DNA of 64,000 nucleotides from Dysidea avara (GCF_963678975.1 NC_089272.1:63128574-63192573), one strand, 5' to 3'. Shown: positions 1 through 9,829, numbered from the stretch's first letter. The notes: a model not told the origin generated them from the letters alone. Translations and numbers: made by a program.

Positions 1-172
1 AGCGTTTTTGATAGCACTTAGCTAACAAAGTGATACTTTGCAATGCATACAAGATTGGTTAGCCTATCTGACATAAATCTGTTTGATGGTAAAGTGTATA
101 CCAAATCAAAATAAGGAGTAGCTAGCATTGTTACAATTTGTAAAAATTGTAAATTGATGACATTAAAATTGC

Positions 173-220
173 GATTGTTCTATTAGAGTAATGACTGCTC
201 TATTAGAGTATCTCGATCTT
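173..220. repeat. Dispersed dimer motif, copy 1
   Basis: Two tandem variants of a roughly 19-bp motif (reverse complement TACTCTAATAGAACAGTCA) followed by CTCGATCTT. The same dimer recurs near 10054, 11101, 11616, 29065, 31084, 31447, 53354, 57380 and 63651. The rest of 1-450 shows no coding signal apart from a G/C-rich repeat end at about 395-475. Confidence 0.8.
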
Positions 221-394
221 TGCACAAAACTTCAAATTTATTTGCTTCGCTTTCTTTACAGTGTACAGATTAGTTATAACTGTAAAGTACATTAATTTTA
301 TAACTGTTGTCTTCTATTTGCCCATTGGCTTTCTATACTTCTGAATACAGTGTGAATGCATGATTCTAGCCTGGTATACATATAGTACTCAGCT

Positions 395-475
395 AGGTCC
401 AAGGGGGGCCAGAGAAGGGCCAGGGGGGGAACAGCACCCCTTGGCCCCCCCCTCAGATCCGCCTATGACTGCACG
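395..475. mobile_element. G/C-rich MITE end fragment
   Basis: A run of G then C tracts ends in GATCCGCCTATGACTGC. Read on the minus strand this resembles the CAGTNNNGGCGGATC termini common in animal hAT-type MITEs, and similar to the element at 11400-11727. No partner terminus was found, so it is called as a fragment. It truncates the acidic ORF next to it. Confidence 0.35.
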
Positions 476-731
476 CATTGCTAGTATTACTCACAGACGT
501 TATAGAGTTGATGACAGCTCCACTTGATACGTGGTCGATAGAGGTACTACTATTACCAGGGTCATCTAAGTATTCTTCTTCAGCTTCATTTTCTTCCTCG
601 TTTTCTTCTTCAAACTCATTATCCGCATCAGAACATGATGACGATAACCACTCATCCGAGTCGCTGCCTCCATCATCTACTGCTGACAAATAACTCGCTA
701 CAATGGCAGCGGTGTGACGCTGTCCCGCCAT
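453..731 (-). CDS. Acidic N-terminal exon or ORF, possibly of a DNA transposase
   Basis: A 92-residue ORF, starting MAGQRHTAA and then strongly acidic (Ser/Asp/Glu-rich, residues 20-60). I do not recognise a domain. Acidic leaders like this are common at the N-terminus of animal DNA-transposon proteins. About 150 bp upstream on the same strand is a terminus-like sequence, GGGTGGGCGGTATCTCGG (near 868-885), which suits a 5' element end followed by a first exon. The C-terminal residues come from the G/C-rich repeat at 395-475, so the ORF was probably cut by that insertion. It could also be a spurious ORF. Confidence 0.3.
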   Translation of the reverse strand: MAGQRHTAAIVASYLSAVDDGGSDSDEWLSSSCSDADNEFEEENEEENEAEEEYLDDPGNSSTSIDHVSSGAVINSITSVSNTSNACSHRRI

Positions 732-889
732 GTTTTAGTATTGTTTTACGGTGGTATACGTACGGTAATTATGATAGCGCGATAATATTGTTACCGTGAC
801 CAATAATTTTTTGCAATACTAGTATCGTGTCAATGTAATATCGCAGTTTAGCGATATAACCGAGATACCGCCCACCCCTAGGTATGACT

Positions 890-1875
890 GTATCTTTACC
901 CACACAGAAACATGATACATGTGGCACCACAACAAACATAATAGTACATTGATGATCGATTTAAAAAGGAGGAAGAGATCATGAGAAGGAAAACCAAAGG
1001 CATTGTACTACATGCATTGTAAGCAAGGATAACTGTGGGGCTTAAGTTGGTTTACCATGTAAATATTATTATTATACAAGTCCGTTGCACTGGATATAAT
1101 TGATGCCTGCATGCTATGGCCAACTATTATAGCACACTTGGCTGGCTAACACAATGTGAACATCACTCTGTATTGATGTGTATGATTTAATGTACTGTAG
1201 TATGTGTCACTGTTTATAGTATTAATGCTGGACGCTTCACAATACTGAGCTGGGAATTAAGTTACAGTGCATGTGCATCTATATTTGTTAACAAGCATTC
1301 ATGATCAGTTGCAGCTATGAACTAATTATGCACATGCAACTTTACATGCTAGCTATGTATATATTGTGTGACATTTAAATATTTGAGCTGCTCAAAAAAA
1401 ATGAAAATAGGAAAGCTCTCTTGAAACTTCTCTATTGCGAAGTGTTCAGAAAAGATGTTTATTTTGTAGCACAGTAAACCAGACAAATGATATAATTACT
1501 AGTCAGTTCATTTTCACCAGAATGGCCGGCATAGCTTATGTTTTTACACTCTATAATCTTATACTGTTACAATAGTATCACATACTTCATGGTAACGTTA
1601 CACACAGTAACCAAAGCAAACCTGTTCATTAATTATAAGTACTTGCAATTGTCTCCTGTGCAGTTAAGGATGATAGGCTACTCTGTTTTTATCTGCGATG
1701 AAGTAATTCAGGGGTGGGACATTGGGATATGTACCCTCCTCTTCTGAGGTTGTTTAACAGTTTAAACCAAAATCTAGGGTTGTTTACGACTAGAATCGTT
1801 GTAGACCAGTATTTGAGGTATACATAAAGCTCTGTAAGTTAACAGCCACATGCAGCAGTACTACTTTCAGTCTAA
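890..1875. other. Non-coding stretch without recognisable genes
   Basis: AT-rich sequence without long ORFs or splice-bounded exons that I can support. A short stretch near 1725-1757 resembles 17045-17090 (both end in GAGGTTGTTTAAC), perhaps a remnant of the same dispersed repeat. Confidence 0.5.
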
Positions 1876-2277
1876 GTTACTGTAGCGAAAGCGACCGATT
1901 AACGACCATAGCACGTACCTTGCAATGTATCTTCGTGCTGGAATGACCTATCATCATCCAGTTTTCACTATTAAATAACATCGTCTGACCTTGGTCTATC
2001 ACGTGATAAATTTTGACTTGAATGTCGAGTTTACTTTTTTCTCCACGAACGGCAATGTGATAGCATGTAAAGTACCGTTTATCGACCACCGGTACTTATT
2101 ATCGATCGTCAGTACAAATGCTGCATACGAATTATCGACCAAGGTCTTAGCTATAATACTTGCAAAAACTCTGCCACTACCCCACATACCCCATGCAATA
2201 CAGTTGGTTATATAGTGTTATGACAAAAAAATCATTGTAATCGGGTATGCATAACAGAAGTCATGTGCATCACAAGT

Positions 2278-3450
2278 TTATACAGTATATTTATCCACAC
2301 AAAAGGTACAAAGTCTTTGTTGTCCGTCACTATCCATTACAGTCTCTTCCACACAATCTTCATGCACCCATCTTCCACATCCACAGTAGATCCACTCTGC
2401 TCCAGCACCTTCCAATACATCATCTTCATACCTTCCAAAGCACATACAACATGTATCTGGGTCAATAGCTCCATCGTCCTCGTCCTGTCCAGTGCAATCA
2501 ACAGATTCACTAGTTCCACTGATTACAGTCAAAGTGTTAGTCACACTTACATCACTATTCCTGACTCCAGATGTGGCTGTTCTAGTAACAGTGCTAGTAG
2601 CTGCAGTAGCAGGTAGATTTTTGGTACATGTCTGATCCTTAGGCTTTCTCTTAGCACTTCCTCTTGTTGATGACACCTTAGCCTTTTCTTGCTGCTTCAT
2701 TGCCTTTTCTCTAGCTTTCTCCTCTGCTTTTCTAGCTTTCTCTTCTCTTTTTCTCTTCATTTCTTCTTGTTGTTGCTGTTTCTTTGCAATACGTTCAGCC
2801 TTTTTTCTTTCTTTCTCTATAAGTGCATCTTTCTTAGCTTTCTCCTTTTCTTCAAGCATGGCCAAGCTTTCATCGCTTGTAAGTATTCGTGCTTTGGGTA
2901 CTGATCTTTTAGGTGCAGCAGGAGTAGTAGAGGTACTAGGATTTGTTACTGGATAAATGAAAAACTCTCTTAAGGGCGGGGTAGAATTCTTGGGGGATGA
3001 TGTGATAATGGTAATTGTACTCTGATTGTCTACAAGTGGTAGTGAGGTAGCAGCTGATCCAGGTGAAAGTAACTGCTGCTCAGAATTTGTAGGCAGTTGC
3101 TCAGAAGTGACTGGCAATTGCAACTCAGAAGATGTTGCTCCAGGTATTGCTGATAACTGCATATCCATAGAGACCAGTTCATCAGTTACTTCATCTTCAG
3201 GATATTCGATTGGAATAGGACTGATTGGAGTAGTTTCCTGTAAAGAATCAAGTAATGATCCACTTTCCTGTTCTGTAGGGATGGAAATATTCACCTCTGG
3301 ATGATGGAGCCTCATCCATCTGATGTAGTTGGCATCTACGTACAAGTCATGTCCTTCTTCATATCGTCTCTTGAATAACATCTCTTGCTCCAAAGTAAAT
3401 CCATCCCTTCTTTCATCTGTGGAAGCACCACTGTTATCTCCAACATTCAT
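2278..3450 (-). CDS. C-terminal part of the pogo transposase: coiled coil and PHD/RING-like finger
   Basis: Open frame of 390 codons downstream of the internal TGA, in phase with the N-terminal ORF (the distance between their starts is 434 codons). It has a low-complexity Ser/Thr region, a long KE-rich helix and a C-terminal Cys4-His-Cys3-like finger with key residues CCMC, C-G-C, H-E-D-C and C-TF-C. Chromatin or DNA targeting of the transposase is a reasonable guess but not shown. It could be translated separately only if an internal start were used. Confidence 0.6.
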   Translation of the reverse strand: MNVGDNSGASTDERRDGFTLEQEMLFKRRYEEGHDLYVDANYIRWMRLHHPEVNISIPTEQESGSLLDSLQETTPISPIPIEYPEDEVTDELVSMDMQLSAIPGATSSELQLPVTSEQLPTNSEQQLLSPGSAATSLPLVDNQSTITIITSSPKNSTPPLREFFIYPVTNPSTSTTPAAPKRSVPKARILTSDESLAMLEEKEKAKKDALIEKERKKAERIAKKQQQQEEMKRKREEKARKAEEKAREKAMKQQEKAKVSSTRGSAKRKPKDQTCTKNLPATAATSTVTRTATSGVRNSDVSVTNTLTVISGTSESVDCTGQDEDDGAIDPDTCCMCFGRYEDDVLEGAGAEWIYCGCGRWVHEDCVEETVMDSDGQQRLCTFCVDKYTV

Positions 3451-3558
3451 ATCACCTTGGCAAGGATGTTCAGCATTAGAATCATTATCAGAGTTTCTTT
3501 CAGGTCTGACTTGTACAACATGAATAGCAGAAACATTAAGTGGATAAACACCACAGGT

Positions 3559-4752
3559 TCAAAAGCCTGATATGATATTTGTTGGAATAACAGCTTTTGA
3601 CCAGGCTTGAACAAAAAGACTGACAAAGTTGAATTTTGTAATTACTTTTCCAGGATTGGTCTGAAAAAAATCGTGACACACAGTTCTCCACTGTGCTTTA
3701 AGTGGGGAAATAACTGTACAGTCTAGAGGCTGAGCCTCATGAGTGGTGTGTGGAGGCAAACATAGAAGCAACACTTCATTTCTTTTAGCATACCGAACAG
3801 CCTCAGGCTGATAATGGGTACTGTGCCCATCTAGGAGCAACAGAAGTGGACGTTCACACACTGCGTGCTTCAGGAAGTGTCCACTCAACCAAGATTCAAA
3901 CAAATCAGTGGTGATACACCCAGAATCACTGTAATCATAAGTCATACCAGGCAAACCACCACTGGTCCATGCGTGGTTAACGCCTTTTGCTTCAAAAATT
4001 ATAGTAGGTGGGATGACTTGCCCAGTAGCACTCCCACAAGCAACAATAGTTATTTGTCCTTTTGTGCCTGTTGAACGATATCGAACCTTTTTAGCTCCAG
4101 TTTTTGTCACAACGTTAGGTGCCTTAGGATCCAAAGGGACTCCACTTTCATCAACATTATATATCTGCCCTGGGGAGTTCGTTATTCCATGTTTCTGCAT
4201 CACAGTCTGAAGCAAAGCAAAGTAATCACTAATTGTCTCTTCGTTTACCGCATCCATGCGAACATGTGCAGTATTATCTCCTTTTCTTAATGACAAATCA
4301 CCCTGCCTATCCCTGAATGACCTCCACCAACCTTGAGTTATCCCACTCTCTTTTCTTAACACACCCTTTTGCTTTGCATATGATTCTGCAATATTTAGAA
4401 TGTCTCTTCTTGTCTTCCCAAAGCCCACCTCAGAAGATTCCTTTAAAAAATCTGCAAGTTCTTTCTCTTCATCATCACTTAGGTATTTTGGTGGACCAGA
4501 TTTTGTCCCATGTTTTACTCTGCCACTAACCCTATCTTTTAATGTTGTAGCTGGAACACCATAGACTCTAGCAGCTTCATTAACTCCACACGTGGTGGTT
4601 TCTACAGCTTCCATGGCATTTTTCATTTGCTCATTTGTCCACTGCTTCCTTCTTTTCTTAGTTGGTGTGTGTAATACCGCCGGTGCTGACTTCGAACGCT
4701 TCCTTTTCTTCAATATTTTCCTCTGTCCTTGGCGTCGTGGCATATCGAACAA
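3559..4752 (-). CDS. N-terminal part of the pogo transposase (HTH plus DDE catalytic domain)
   Basis: 397 codons up to the internal TGA. It contains both DNA-binding helix-turn-helix units and the full DDE/D triad. The start is the first ATG; a second Met (MPRRQGQ) three codons in is a plausible alternative. The basic stretch RKILKKRKRSK at the N-terminus could act as a nuclear localisation signal. Confidence 0.75.
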   Translation of the reverse strand: MFDMPRRQGQRKILKKRKRSKSAPAVLHTPTKKRRKQWTNEQMKNAMEAVETTTCGVNEAARVYGVPATTLKDRVSGRVKHGTKSGPPKYLSDDEEKELADFLKESSEVGFGKTRRDILNIAESYAKQKGVLRKESGITQGWWRSFRDRQGDLSLRKGDNTAHVRMDAVNEETISDYFALLQTVMQKHGITNSPGQIYNVDESGVPLDPKAPNVVTKTGAKKVRYRSTGTKGQITIVACGSATGQVIPPTIIFEAKGVNHAWTSGGLPGMTYDYSDSGCITTDLFESWLSGHFLKHAVCERPLLLLLDGHSTHYQPEAVRYAKRNEVLLLCLPPHTTHEAQPLDCTVISPLKAQWRTVCHDFFQTNPGKVITKFNFVSLFVQAWSKAVIPTNIISGF

Positions 4753-5076
4753 CCTAGTAAAAAATGATTATAAGCAATGGTTACAAACTAAACATATATC
4801 ACTATACATAATTCAGCTTACAGGCGACTGAAAATACGTGAGAATTGGCAAGACCATTAGCACGAGGTAGTAGAATAACACGGAGAGTAACCGAAAGAAA
4901 CACGGAAAATACTTAGGTCGATAATAGGTACCGGTCGATAATCGGTCGCTTACTATAAACATTATCCACTAAAATAATAAGGTTAATGTATACATATGTT
5001 GAACTGTTGTACTTATTTAGAGCAAATGTTTGATTGTGAACTGTTTGGAGAGGATAATGACCCAAAATTTCCTACA

Positions 5077-5841
5077 TCTTGTACCAACGTTGAAACCGGG
5101 TCACTACTGCTGACCCGGATGACCCACTGACCCGGATAGCAATCCGGGTCAGACGCGAATAGCAATCCGGGTCAGACGCGAATAGCAATCCGGGTCAGAC
5201 GCGAATAGCAATCCGGGTCAGACGCGAATAGCAATCCGGGTCAGACGCGAATAGCAATCCGGGTCAGACGCGAATAGCAATCCGGGTCAGACCAGGATTT
5301 GACCCGGATTAATTAAAGCCGAGACGTGTTTCGGCTAGTCTCGAGCGAGCGAACGAGTCTACATTTTTTTTTTTTTTTTTTGAAGATATAAAGAAAATAA
5401 GATTAGAACATACAAATAAACAGTTAAACAATTAAATCAAAAACTGAGTCTCTGATTGCACCAAGGCCACAGGAGCAATCAGAGACATTTTGAGCGTTCG
5501 ATTCGTGTTGAGTAAATATTGCAACTTCAGCCTAGCTGTAGGTTGAAGACCAAAAAAAACAAACAAAAAAAAAGGTCTTCACCTACTGACAATAGCTACC
5601 TCTCACCATAGATACCCTCAATTTTGTGCTACATACTACACTTACTAACAAATGAGCGTGGCTGAGCGTATGTTGGTAATGCGATAAGTGGGCGTGGCTC
5701 ACGAAAGAGCTACGCGATAGCGTTTATAAGTTTCCACGTCGTCAAACGAACAATTTCGTTTCTCACGTGATTCAATCCGGGTCAGACCCGGAGAAAATGT
5801 GACCCGGATGACCCGACCCGGTTTCAACGCTGTCTTGTACC
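5077..5841. mobile_element. Mutator-like non-autonomous element with 9-bp target duplication
   Basis: The element (5086-5832, 747 bp) begins with CGTTGAAACCGGGTC (5088-5102) and ends with its exact reverse complement (5815-5829). It is flanked by the direct repeat TCTTGTACC at 5077-5085 and 5833-5841. A 9-bp duplication points to the Mutator superfamily. Both ends are rich in the decamer GACCCGGATT and its inverse. The left end has grown a 23-bp tandem array (5138-5298). There is no transposase, so it is non-autonomous. Confidence 0.8.
5138..5298. repeat. 23-bp tandem repeat, 7 units
   Basis: Seven near-identical units of AGCAATCCGGGTCAGACGCGAAT begin at 5138, 5161, 5184, 5207, 5230, 5253 and 5276; the last one diverges. 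The unit contains the same ATCCGGGTCA core found in the terminal inverted repeats of the surrounding element, so it probably expanded from the terminus. Confidence 0.95.
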
Positions 5842-5984
5842 CCTTGCAATAGTTTAAAATTGACCTTACTGTAGGAGAGACGCACCCATTAAGATGTGGG
5901 GAAGTCTGAGGACTAACCAACTGCATGGACAATTAAATTTATGCTTCACAATTCTTTGCATTCTGTAGCTACAGCAAATGTATT

Positions 5985-6220
5985 TGTGACCGGATTTGCG
6001 AAAAGGGGTCTTCCACACACATCCAGTTCTATGAACTTGGAAAAACATAACTTAGTGTTCAATAAAGGTAAAGATGTGGAATTTCCTCCATCCACTAGAC
6101 TATATCTCACTATACTGACCAAATTTCAAGTCAACAGCATTTTCCAATCTCAAGTTATGAATTGTCAAAGTTCATAAATTGGATGTGTGTGGAAGACCCC
6201 TTTTCGCAAATCCGGTCACA
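5985..6220. mobile_element. MITE with ~40-bp terminal inverted repeats
   Basis: TGTGACCGGATTTGCGAAAA at 5985 is continued by GGGGTCTTCCACACACATCC and mirrored by the reverse complement ending at 6220. The element is about 236 bp and non-coding. A related single terminus (GGACCCCTTTTCGCAAATCC) is seen near 52279-52298, showing that the family is dispersed. Confidence 0.85.
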
Positions 6221-6271
6221 TTTCATTTTTGCAAATATAATCCTTTCAACCTGTATTATAAGATTCCATAA

Positions 6272-6306
6272 ATGTGACCCAGTCTGACAAAACCGGGCTT
6301 ATCGCC
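6272..6306. repeat. Left half of an inverted pair flanking the retrotransposon
   Basis: ATGTGACCCAGTCTGACAAA followed by ACCGGGCTTATCGCC matches the reverse complement of 9622-9658 at about 30 of 34 positions. The pair probably marks a TIR element into which the retrotransposon inserted. Confidence 0.75.
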
Positions 6307-6595
6307 TATTTGAAAGTATCGAGGTTTTAAGTATTTTGTGTGTTGTAGCTCGCCAATGGTTGAAGCTATGTGTACCAAATTTTCACACGTTTTACACCAA
6401 TTCCTTACCTTCCAGAGCATCCACTGTACAAGTAGCCAACAACTAATTTTCCCGCCATTTTAGATAGTTTTTAAACCGAGGTTGACTGTATCAGGCGAGC
6501 TGCAAATTGGGTGGGAGGCGGGGGCCAAGTTTTGAGCCATTGAAGTCTCAAATTGCAAAACTGGCTAAAATGAAAGGAAATTTACAGCAGAGGTA

Positions 6596-9410
6596 CTCAT
6601 GAAAAACATGGCTTTCTAATGACGTCCGAAATAATGAACTGATTCCTAGTGAATATAATTATAACATATTCAGAAATGATCGTCCAGATGGTTATGGAGG
6701 GGTCCTAATTGCAATTAGTTCCCATCTTTCATCATCACCAGTAATAGAACTGCACACATCTTGTGAAATGGTATGGGCTAAGATTCAAACCAACAATTCC
6801 ACAAAACCATTGTATGTCTGTGCCTATTATAGAGCCCACATATCTGACCAAACCTCATTGGAGCAGCTTGACACTTCCCTTGCCAAGTTATTTGAAACAT
6901 CTGAGAATGCATCTGTTTGGCTGGCAGGTGATTTTAATGCACCACATGTGAATTGGACAGAATCTGTTGTTACCCCTGGTTCGGGCTATATGACTATCCA
7001 AAACAACTTAATTGACATTACTCTAAATTACGGTCTATCTCAAATGGTTGTAGAGCCTACCAGACTGGATAATATACTAGACTTATTCTTTACCAACTCC
7101 CCCTCACAAATTAACAAAGTTGAGATTACCCCTGGCTTCAGTGACCACAATATTGTTCATATACATACTAGTTTGAAGCCCAAAACATTAAAACAAAATA
7201 AGCGACACATTTTGCTTTACAACAAGGCTGATTGGGAGTCTATTAAATTTGGTTTGAAGATGTTTTATGAAGAGCTCTCTAGTATTGATCTGAAACAAGT
7301 TGATACTAACTCCTTGTGGTTAAGATTCCATAACAAACTCACTGAGCTCATAGATCTCTATATCCCTAAGAAAATCTCACGGAAGCGTTGTACATCACCG
7401 TGGATTACCCCTGAATTAAGAAGGTTAATGAGAAAGCATAACAGACTGTTCAAAAAATATAAAACCTTCCACTCTCCAATGTACCTAGACCATTATAAGT
7501 CACTTAAGCATCAAATACAAAGAGAAGTAAGGCGACTTCACTCGAACTATATCAATTCTATAATTACACCTTTGGGTACACACAACAAAAAGTTTTGGTC
7601 ATATATTAAAAACCTTAAAAAGGACACATGCAACATACCATCACTGTTTGTTAATGGTAGTGAAGTATTAGAGAACCAGGCAAAAACAGAGGTGTTTAAC
7701 GATCATTTCCAATCGGTTTTTACTAAAGAAGATACCTCCCGGTTGCCTAGCAAAGGACCAAGTCCCTACCAACCATTGGATGATTTTGTAGTCACCACAG
7801 CTGGCATTGACAATTTACTAGTTGGCCTAGATGTTCACAAAGCCTCTGGTCCTGATCACATCAGTGCAAGGGTCCTCAAAGAGGCACACAGCGAACTTGC
7901 CCCTATATTCCAAATCATTTTTCAGCACTCTCTGGATTCAGGCCTAGTCCCGCAAGATTGGAAAATTGCTAATATTGTCCCAGTACACAAGAAGGGGGAT
8001 AAGAGCTCTGCCCCCAATTACAGACCAGTGTCATTAACTTCTATCAGTAGCAAAATCTTTGAACATATTTTAGCGTCACAAATAATGCACCATCTACAGT
8101 CTAACAATATTCTCTCTGACTCGCAACATGGTTTCAGAAGAAATAGATCTTGTGAATCACAATTAATTGCATTTGTACATGATCTGATGTTGAACCACAA
8201 CAATGGTATTCAGTCCGACATTATTTATACAGACTTTGCCAAAGCCTTCGACAAGGTTCCTCATCAGCGTTTACTTTATAAGCTGAAATGGTATGGCATA
8301 GACAACAATATTTATCAGTGGATTAAATCTTTTCTAACAAATCGTCATCAACAAGTAATCATAGATGGCTCAATTTCTTCTCCAATTCCAGTTACTTCCG
8401 GAGTTCCACAAGGCACAGTCCTAGGTCCCATACTGTTTTCAATATACATAAATGATCTACCAGAAGTCATCAAACACTCCACAATAAGACTATTTGCTGA
8501 TGACTGCATATTATACAGACAAATTAAATGTACAGAAGATGCTATTTTACTCCAAAGCGACATTAACTCCTTTATGGAATGGGCCTCGATATGGCAAATG
8601 AAACTCAACGTAGATAAATGTCACAGCATGAGTGTAACCCTAAGTAAGCTTTATACTATCTCAAGAACCTATTACATGGATAACTCTCCCTTGTCCCAAG
8701 TTGACAGTTGCAAGTACTTAGGTGTCATCATCCAATCAGACCTAAAATGGAACATGCATGTCAACTACATAACAGCTAAAGCCAACAAAACATTGGGATT
8801 TCTCAAACGTAATATCTCATGTGCCTCAATCCATGCTAAGGAATTAGCATACACCGTATTTATTCGTTCCCAACTCGAATATGCTGCAACAGTGTGGGCA
8901 CCCTGGCAGTCTACCTTAATATCCCGGTTAGAGCAGATACAACGAAGAGCAGCCCGGTTTGTGACCAATACATACACACGTGACCCTACTGTTAGCGTAA
9001 CTAACCTTATGGACCAGCTGGACTGGGAATCACTTGAAAGCAGACGATTAAAATTAAGATTATCCATGATGTACAAAATTATCCACAATGAAATTGATAT
9101 CCCATTTGATTTGTATACTAACTTTGCAACATATTCCAGTACAAGAAATTATCATCCTTTTAACCTCCTATCATTGCAAGCATCAAAGACCTCATATCAG
9201 TCCTCATTTTTTCCAACAACAATTTCACTTTGGAATGATTTACCTAACCTAGCTAAAGACTCTAATTCACTTGAAGTATTTAAATCTATAATTAAATTAT
9301 AATTTACTTATTGTATTGAATTATTATTATTATTTTTTTTTTTTGTGATTTGTCTGTACATTTTTCTTCATTTCTGAAGTTGTACAGTATAGGTAAATAA
9401 TAATAATTCA
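6596..9410 (+). mobile_element. Non-LTR retrotransposon (CR1/L2/jockey-like), 5'-truncated
   Basis: The insertion is bounded on the left by the point where the endonuclease frame begins (about 6600). On the right there is a T-rich 3' UTR, a short hairpin near 9355-9390 (TGTACA stem) and a TAAATAATAATAA tail (about 9393-9408) of the kind seen at 3' ends of CR1/L2-type LINEs. The start of the endonuclease domain and any ORF1 are missing. No convincing target duplication was found. Confidence 0.8.
6603..9302 (+). CDS. LINE ORF2: AP-endonuclease (partial) and reverse transcriptase
   Basis: The frame is open from 6603 (after TGA 6600-6602) to TAA at 9302; the first ATG is 6768 (844 codons). It would nick target DNA and copy the element RNA at the nick. 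The endonuclease part shows TWLSNDV, DRPDGYGGV, GDFNAPHVNW and FSDHNIV. The reverse transcriptase shows YRPVSLTSI, QHGFRRNRSCESQL, YTDFAKAFDKVPHQ, SGVPQGTVLGPILFSIYIND and the catalytic LFADDCILY. The C-terminal region with QRRAARFVTN is typical of CR1/L2/jockey clades. The reading frame is intact, suggesting recent insertion, but the missing 5' part makes this copy unlikely to be autonomous. Confidence 0.9.
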   Translation, partial: KTWLSNDVRNNELIPSEYNYNIFRNDRPDGYGGVLIAISSHLSSSPVIELHTSCEMVWAKIQTNNSTKPLYVCAYYRAHISDQTSLEQLDTSLAKLFETSENASVWLAGDFNAPHVNWTESVVTPGSGYMTIQNNLIDITLNYGLSQMVVEPTRLDNILDLFFTNSPSQINKVEITPGFSDHNIVHIHTSLKPKTLKQNKRHILLYNKADWESIKFGLKMFYEELSSIDLKQVDTNSLWLRFHNKLTELIDLYIPKKISRKRCTSPWITPELRRLMRKHNRLFKKYKTFHSPMYLDHYKSLKHQIQREVRRLHSNYINSIITPLGTHNKKFWSYIKNLKKDTCNIPSLFVNGSEVLENQAKTEVFNDHFQSVFTKEDTSRLPSKGPSPYQPLDDFVVTTAGIDNLLVGLDVHKASGPDHISARVLKEAHSELAPIFQIIFQHSLDSGLVPQDWKIANIVPVHKKGDKSSAPNYRPVSLTSISSKIFEHILASQIMHHLQSNNILSDSQHGFRRNRSCESQLIAFVHDLMLNHNNGIQSDIIYTDFAKAFDKVPHQRLLYKLKWYGIDNNIYQWIKSFLTNRHQQVIIDGSISSPIPVTSGVPQGTVLGPILFSIYINDLPEVIKHSTIRLFADDCILYRQIKCTEDAILLQSDINSFMEWASIWQMKLNVDKCHSMSVTLSKLYTISRTYYMDNSPLSQVDSCKYLGVIIQSDLKWNMHVNYITAKANKTLGFLKRNISCASIHAKELAYTVFIRSQLEYAATVWAPWQSTLISRLEQIQRRAARFVTNTYTRDPTVSVTNLMDQLDWESLESRRLKLRLSMMYKIIHNEIDIPFDLYTNFATYSSTRNYHPFNLLSLQASKTSYQSSFFPTTISLWNDLPNLAKDSNSLEVFKSIIKL

Positions 9411-9621
9411 ACACCACAGAGCTGTACAGCCACATACAGTCATTCCCAGGCTGACCAGAGCTCCATTAAGGCCCCACACCATACGTACGGATCGCCACTG
9501 GGCTCGGGAAAAGCAGCCAGCAAAACCAGACCACTCAAGTCTAGCTGATTTTAAGTGTGGAATTAGATAGTTTATTCATGTAGCTGTGTGTCCTGGGTGA
9601 AAAATCAAATCTGTTGACATG

Positions 9622-9658
9622 GGCGATAAGACCGGTTTTCTCAAACTGGGTCACAAAT
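9622..9658. repeat. Right half of the inverted pair flanking the retrotransposon
   Basis: GGCGATAAGACCGGTTTTCT followed by CAAACTGGGTCACAAAT is the inverted partner of 6272-6306. The flanks 6307-6595 and 9411-9621 would form the original non-autonomous element of about 570 bp. Confidence 0.75.
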
Positions 9659-9829
9659 GTTGTATAGAAAGTCAGTAATCTTGGTTGAAATAAGCATGTG
9701 CCAAGTTATGGAGCCCTCCAATACTATTGTCAAATTTATACTGTAGCTATAAAAACCCCAGATTCAGATAACCACCCCATGTCACAAGTACAAGTCCATG
9801 CACTGAAATTTAAATGTTTGTTAGAGCTA

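Larger units (their letters stand above)
2278..4752 (-). pseudogene. pogo-like transposase with C-terminal zinc finger, one internal stop
   Basis: One reading frame of 825 codons is interrupted by a single in-frame TGA at 3559-3561 (codon 398). The N-terminal part has a Psq-type helix-turn-helix (about 36-77, GVNEAARVYGVPATTLKDRV), a CENP-B-like second HTH (about 90-160) and a DDE_1 domain with acidic residues D201 (NVDESG), D308 (LLLDGHSTH) and D344 (QPLDCTVISPLK). The frame continues after the stop with residues typical of the family (CGVYPLN), so the TGA replaces a codon rather than ending the gene; CGA is the likely original. A basic, Lys/Glu-rich coiled coil follows (about 630-690). The last 60 residues hold a Cys/His finger (CCMC, CGCGRWVHEDC, CTFC) of RING/PHD type. 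As written, only the first 397 residues would be made. That piece still holds all three catalytic acids. Confidence 0.85.
1890..4950 (-). mobile_element. pogo-type DNA transposon (Tc1/mariner superfamily)
   Basis: The element is inferred from the transposase gene at 4752-2278 and from inverted terminal motifs. AGCGACCGATTAACGACC lies at 1890-1907 and its near reverse complement at 4933-4950 (17 of 18 bases agree). A second inverted pair lies just inside, around TTATCGACC..GGTAC..TATTATCGA at about 2078-2106, mirrored at about 4916-4940. TA follows the right terminus (4951-4952), as expected of this superfamily. The left flank lacks an adjacent TA, so the exact left boundary is uncertain. Confidence 0.65.

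Noticed and set aside
1725-1757. Third copy of the 16.4/51.6-kb dispersed repeat
   Set aside because: Similarity is limited to about 30 bases around GAGGTTGTTTAAC, too short to call.
2263-2616. Plus-strand ORFs within the pogo gene region
   Set aside because: Antisense shadows of the zinc-finger part of the transposase.
8018-9088. Minus-strand ORFs across the reverse transcriptase
   Set aside because: Shadows of the intact plus-strand LINE frame.
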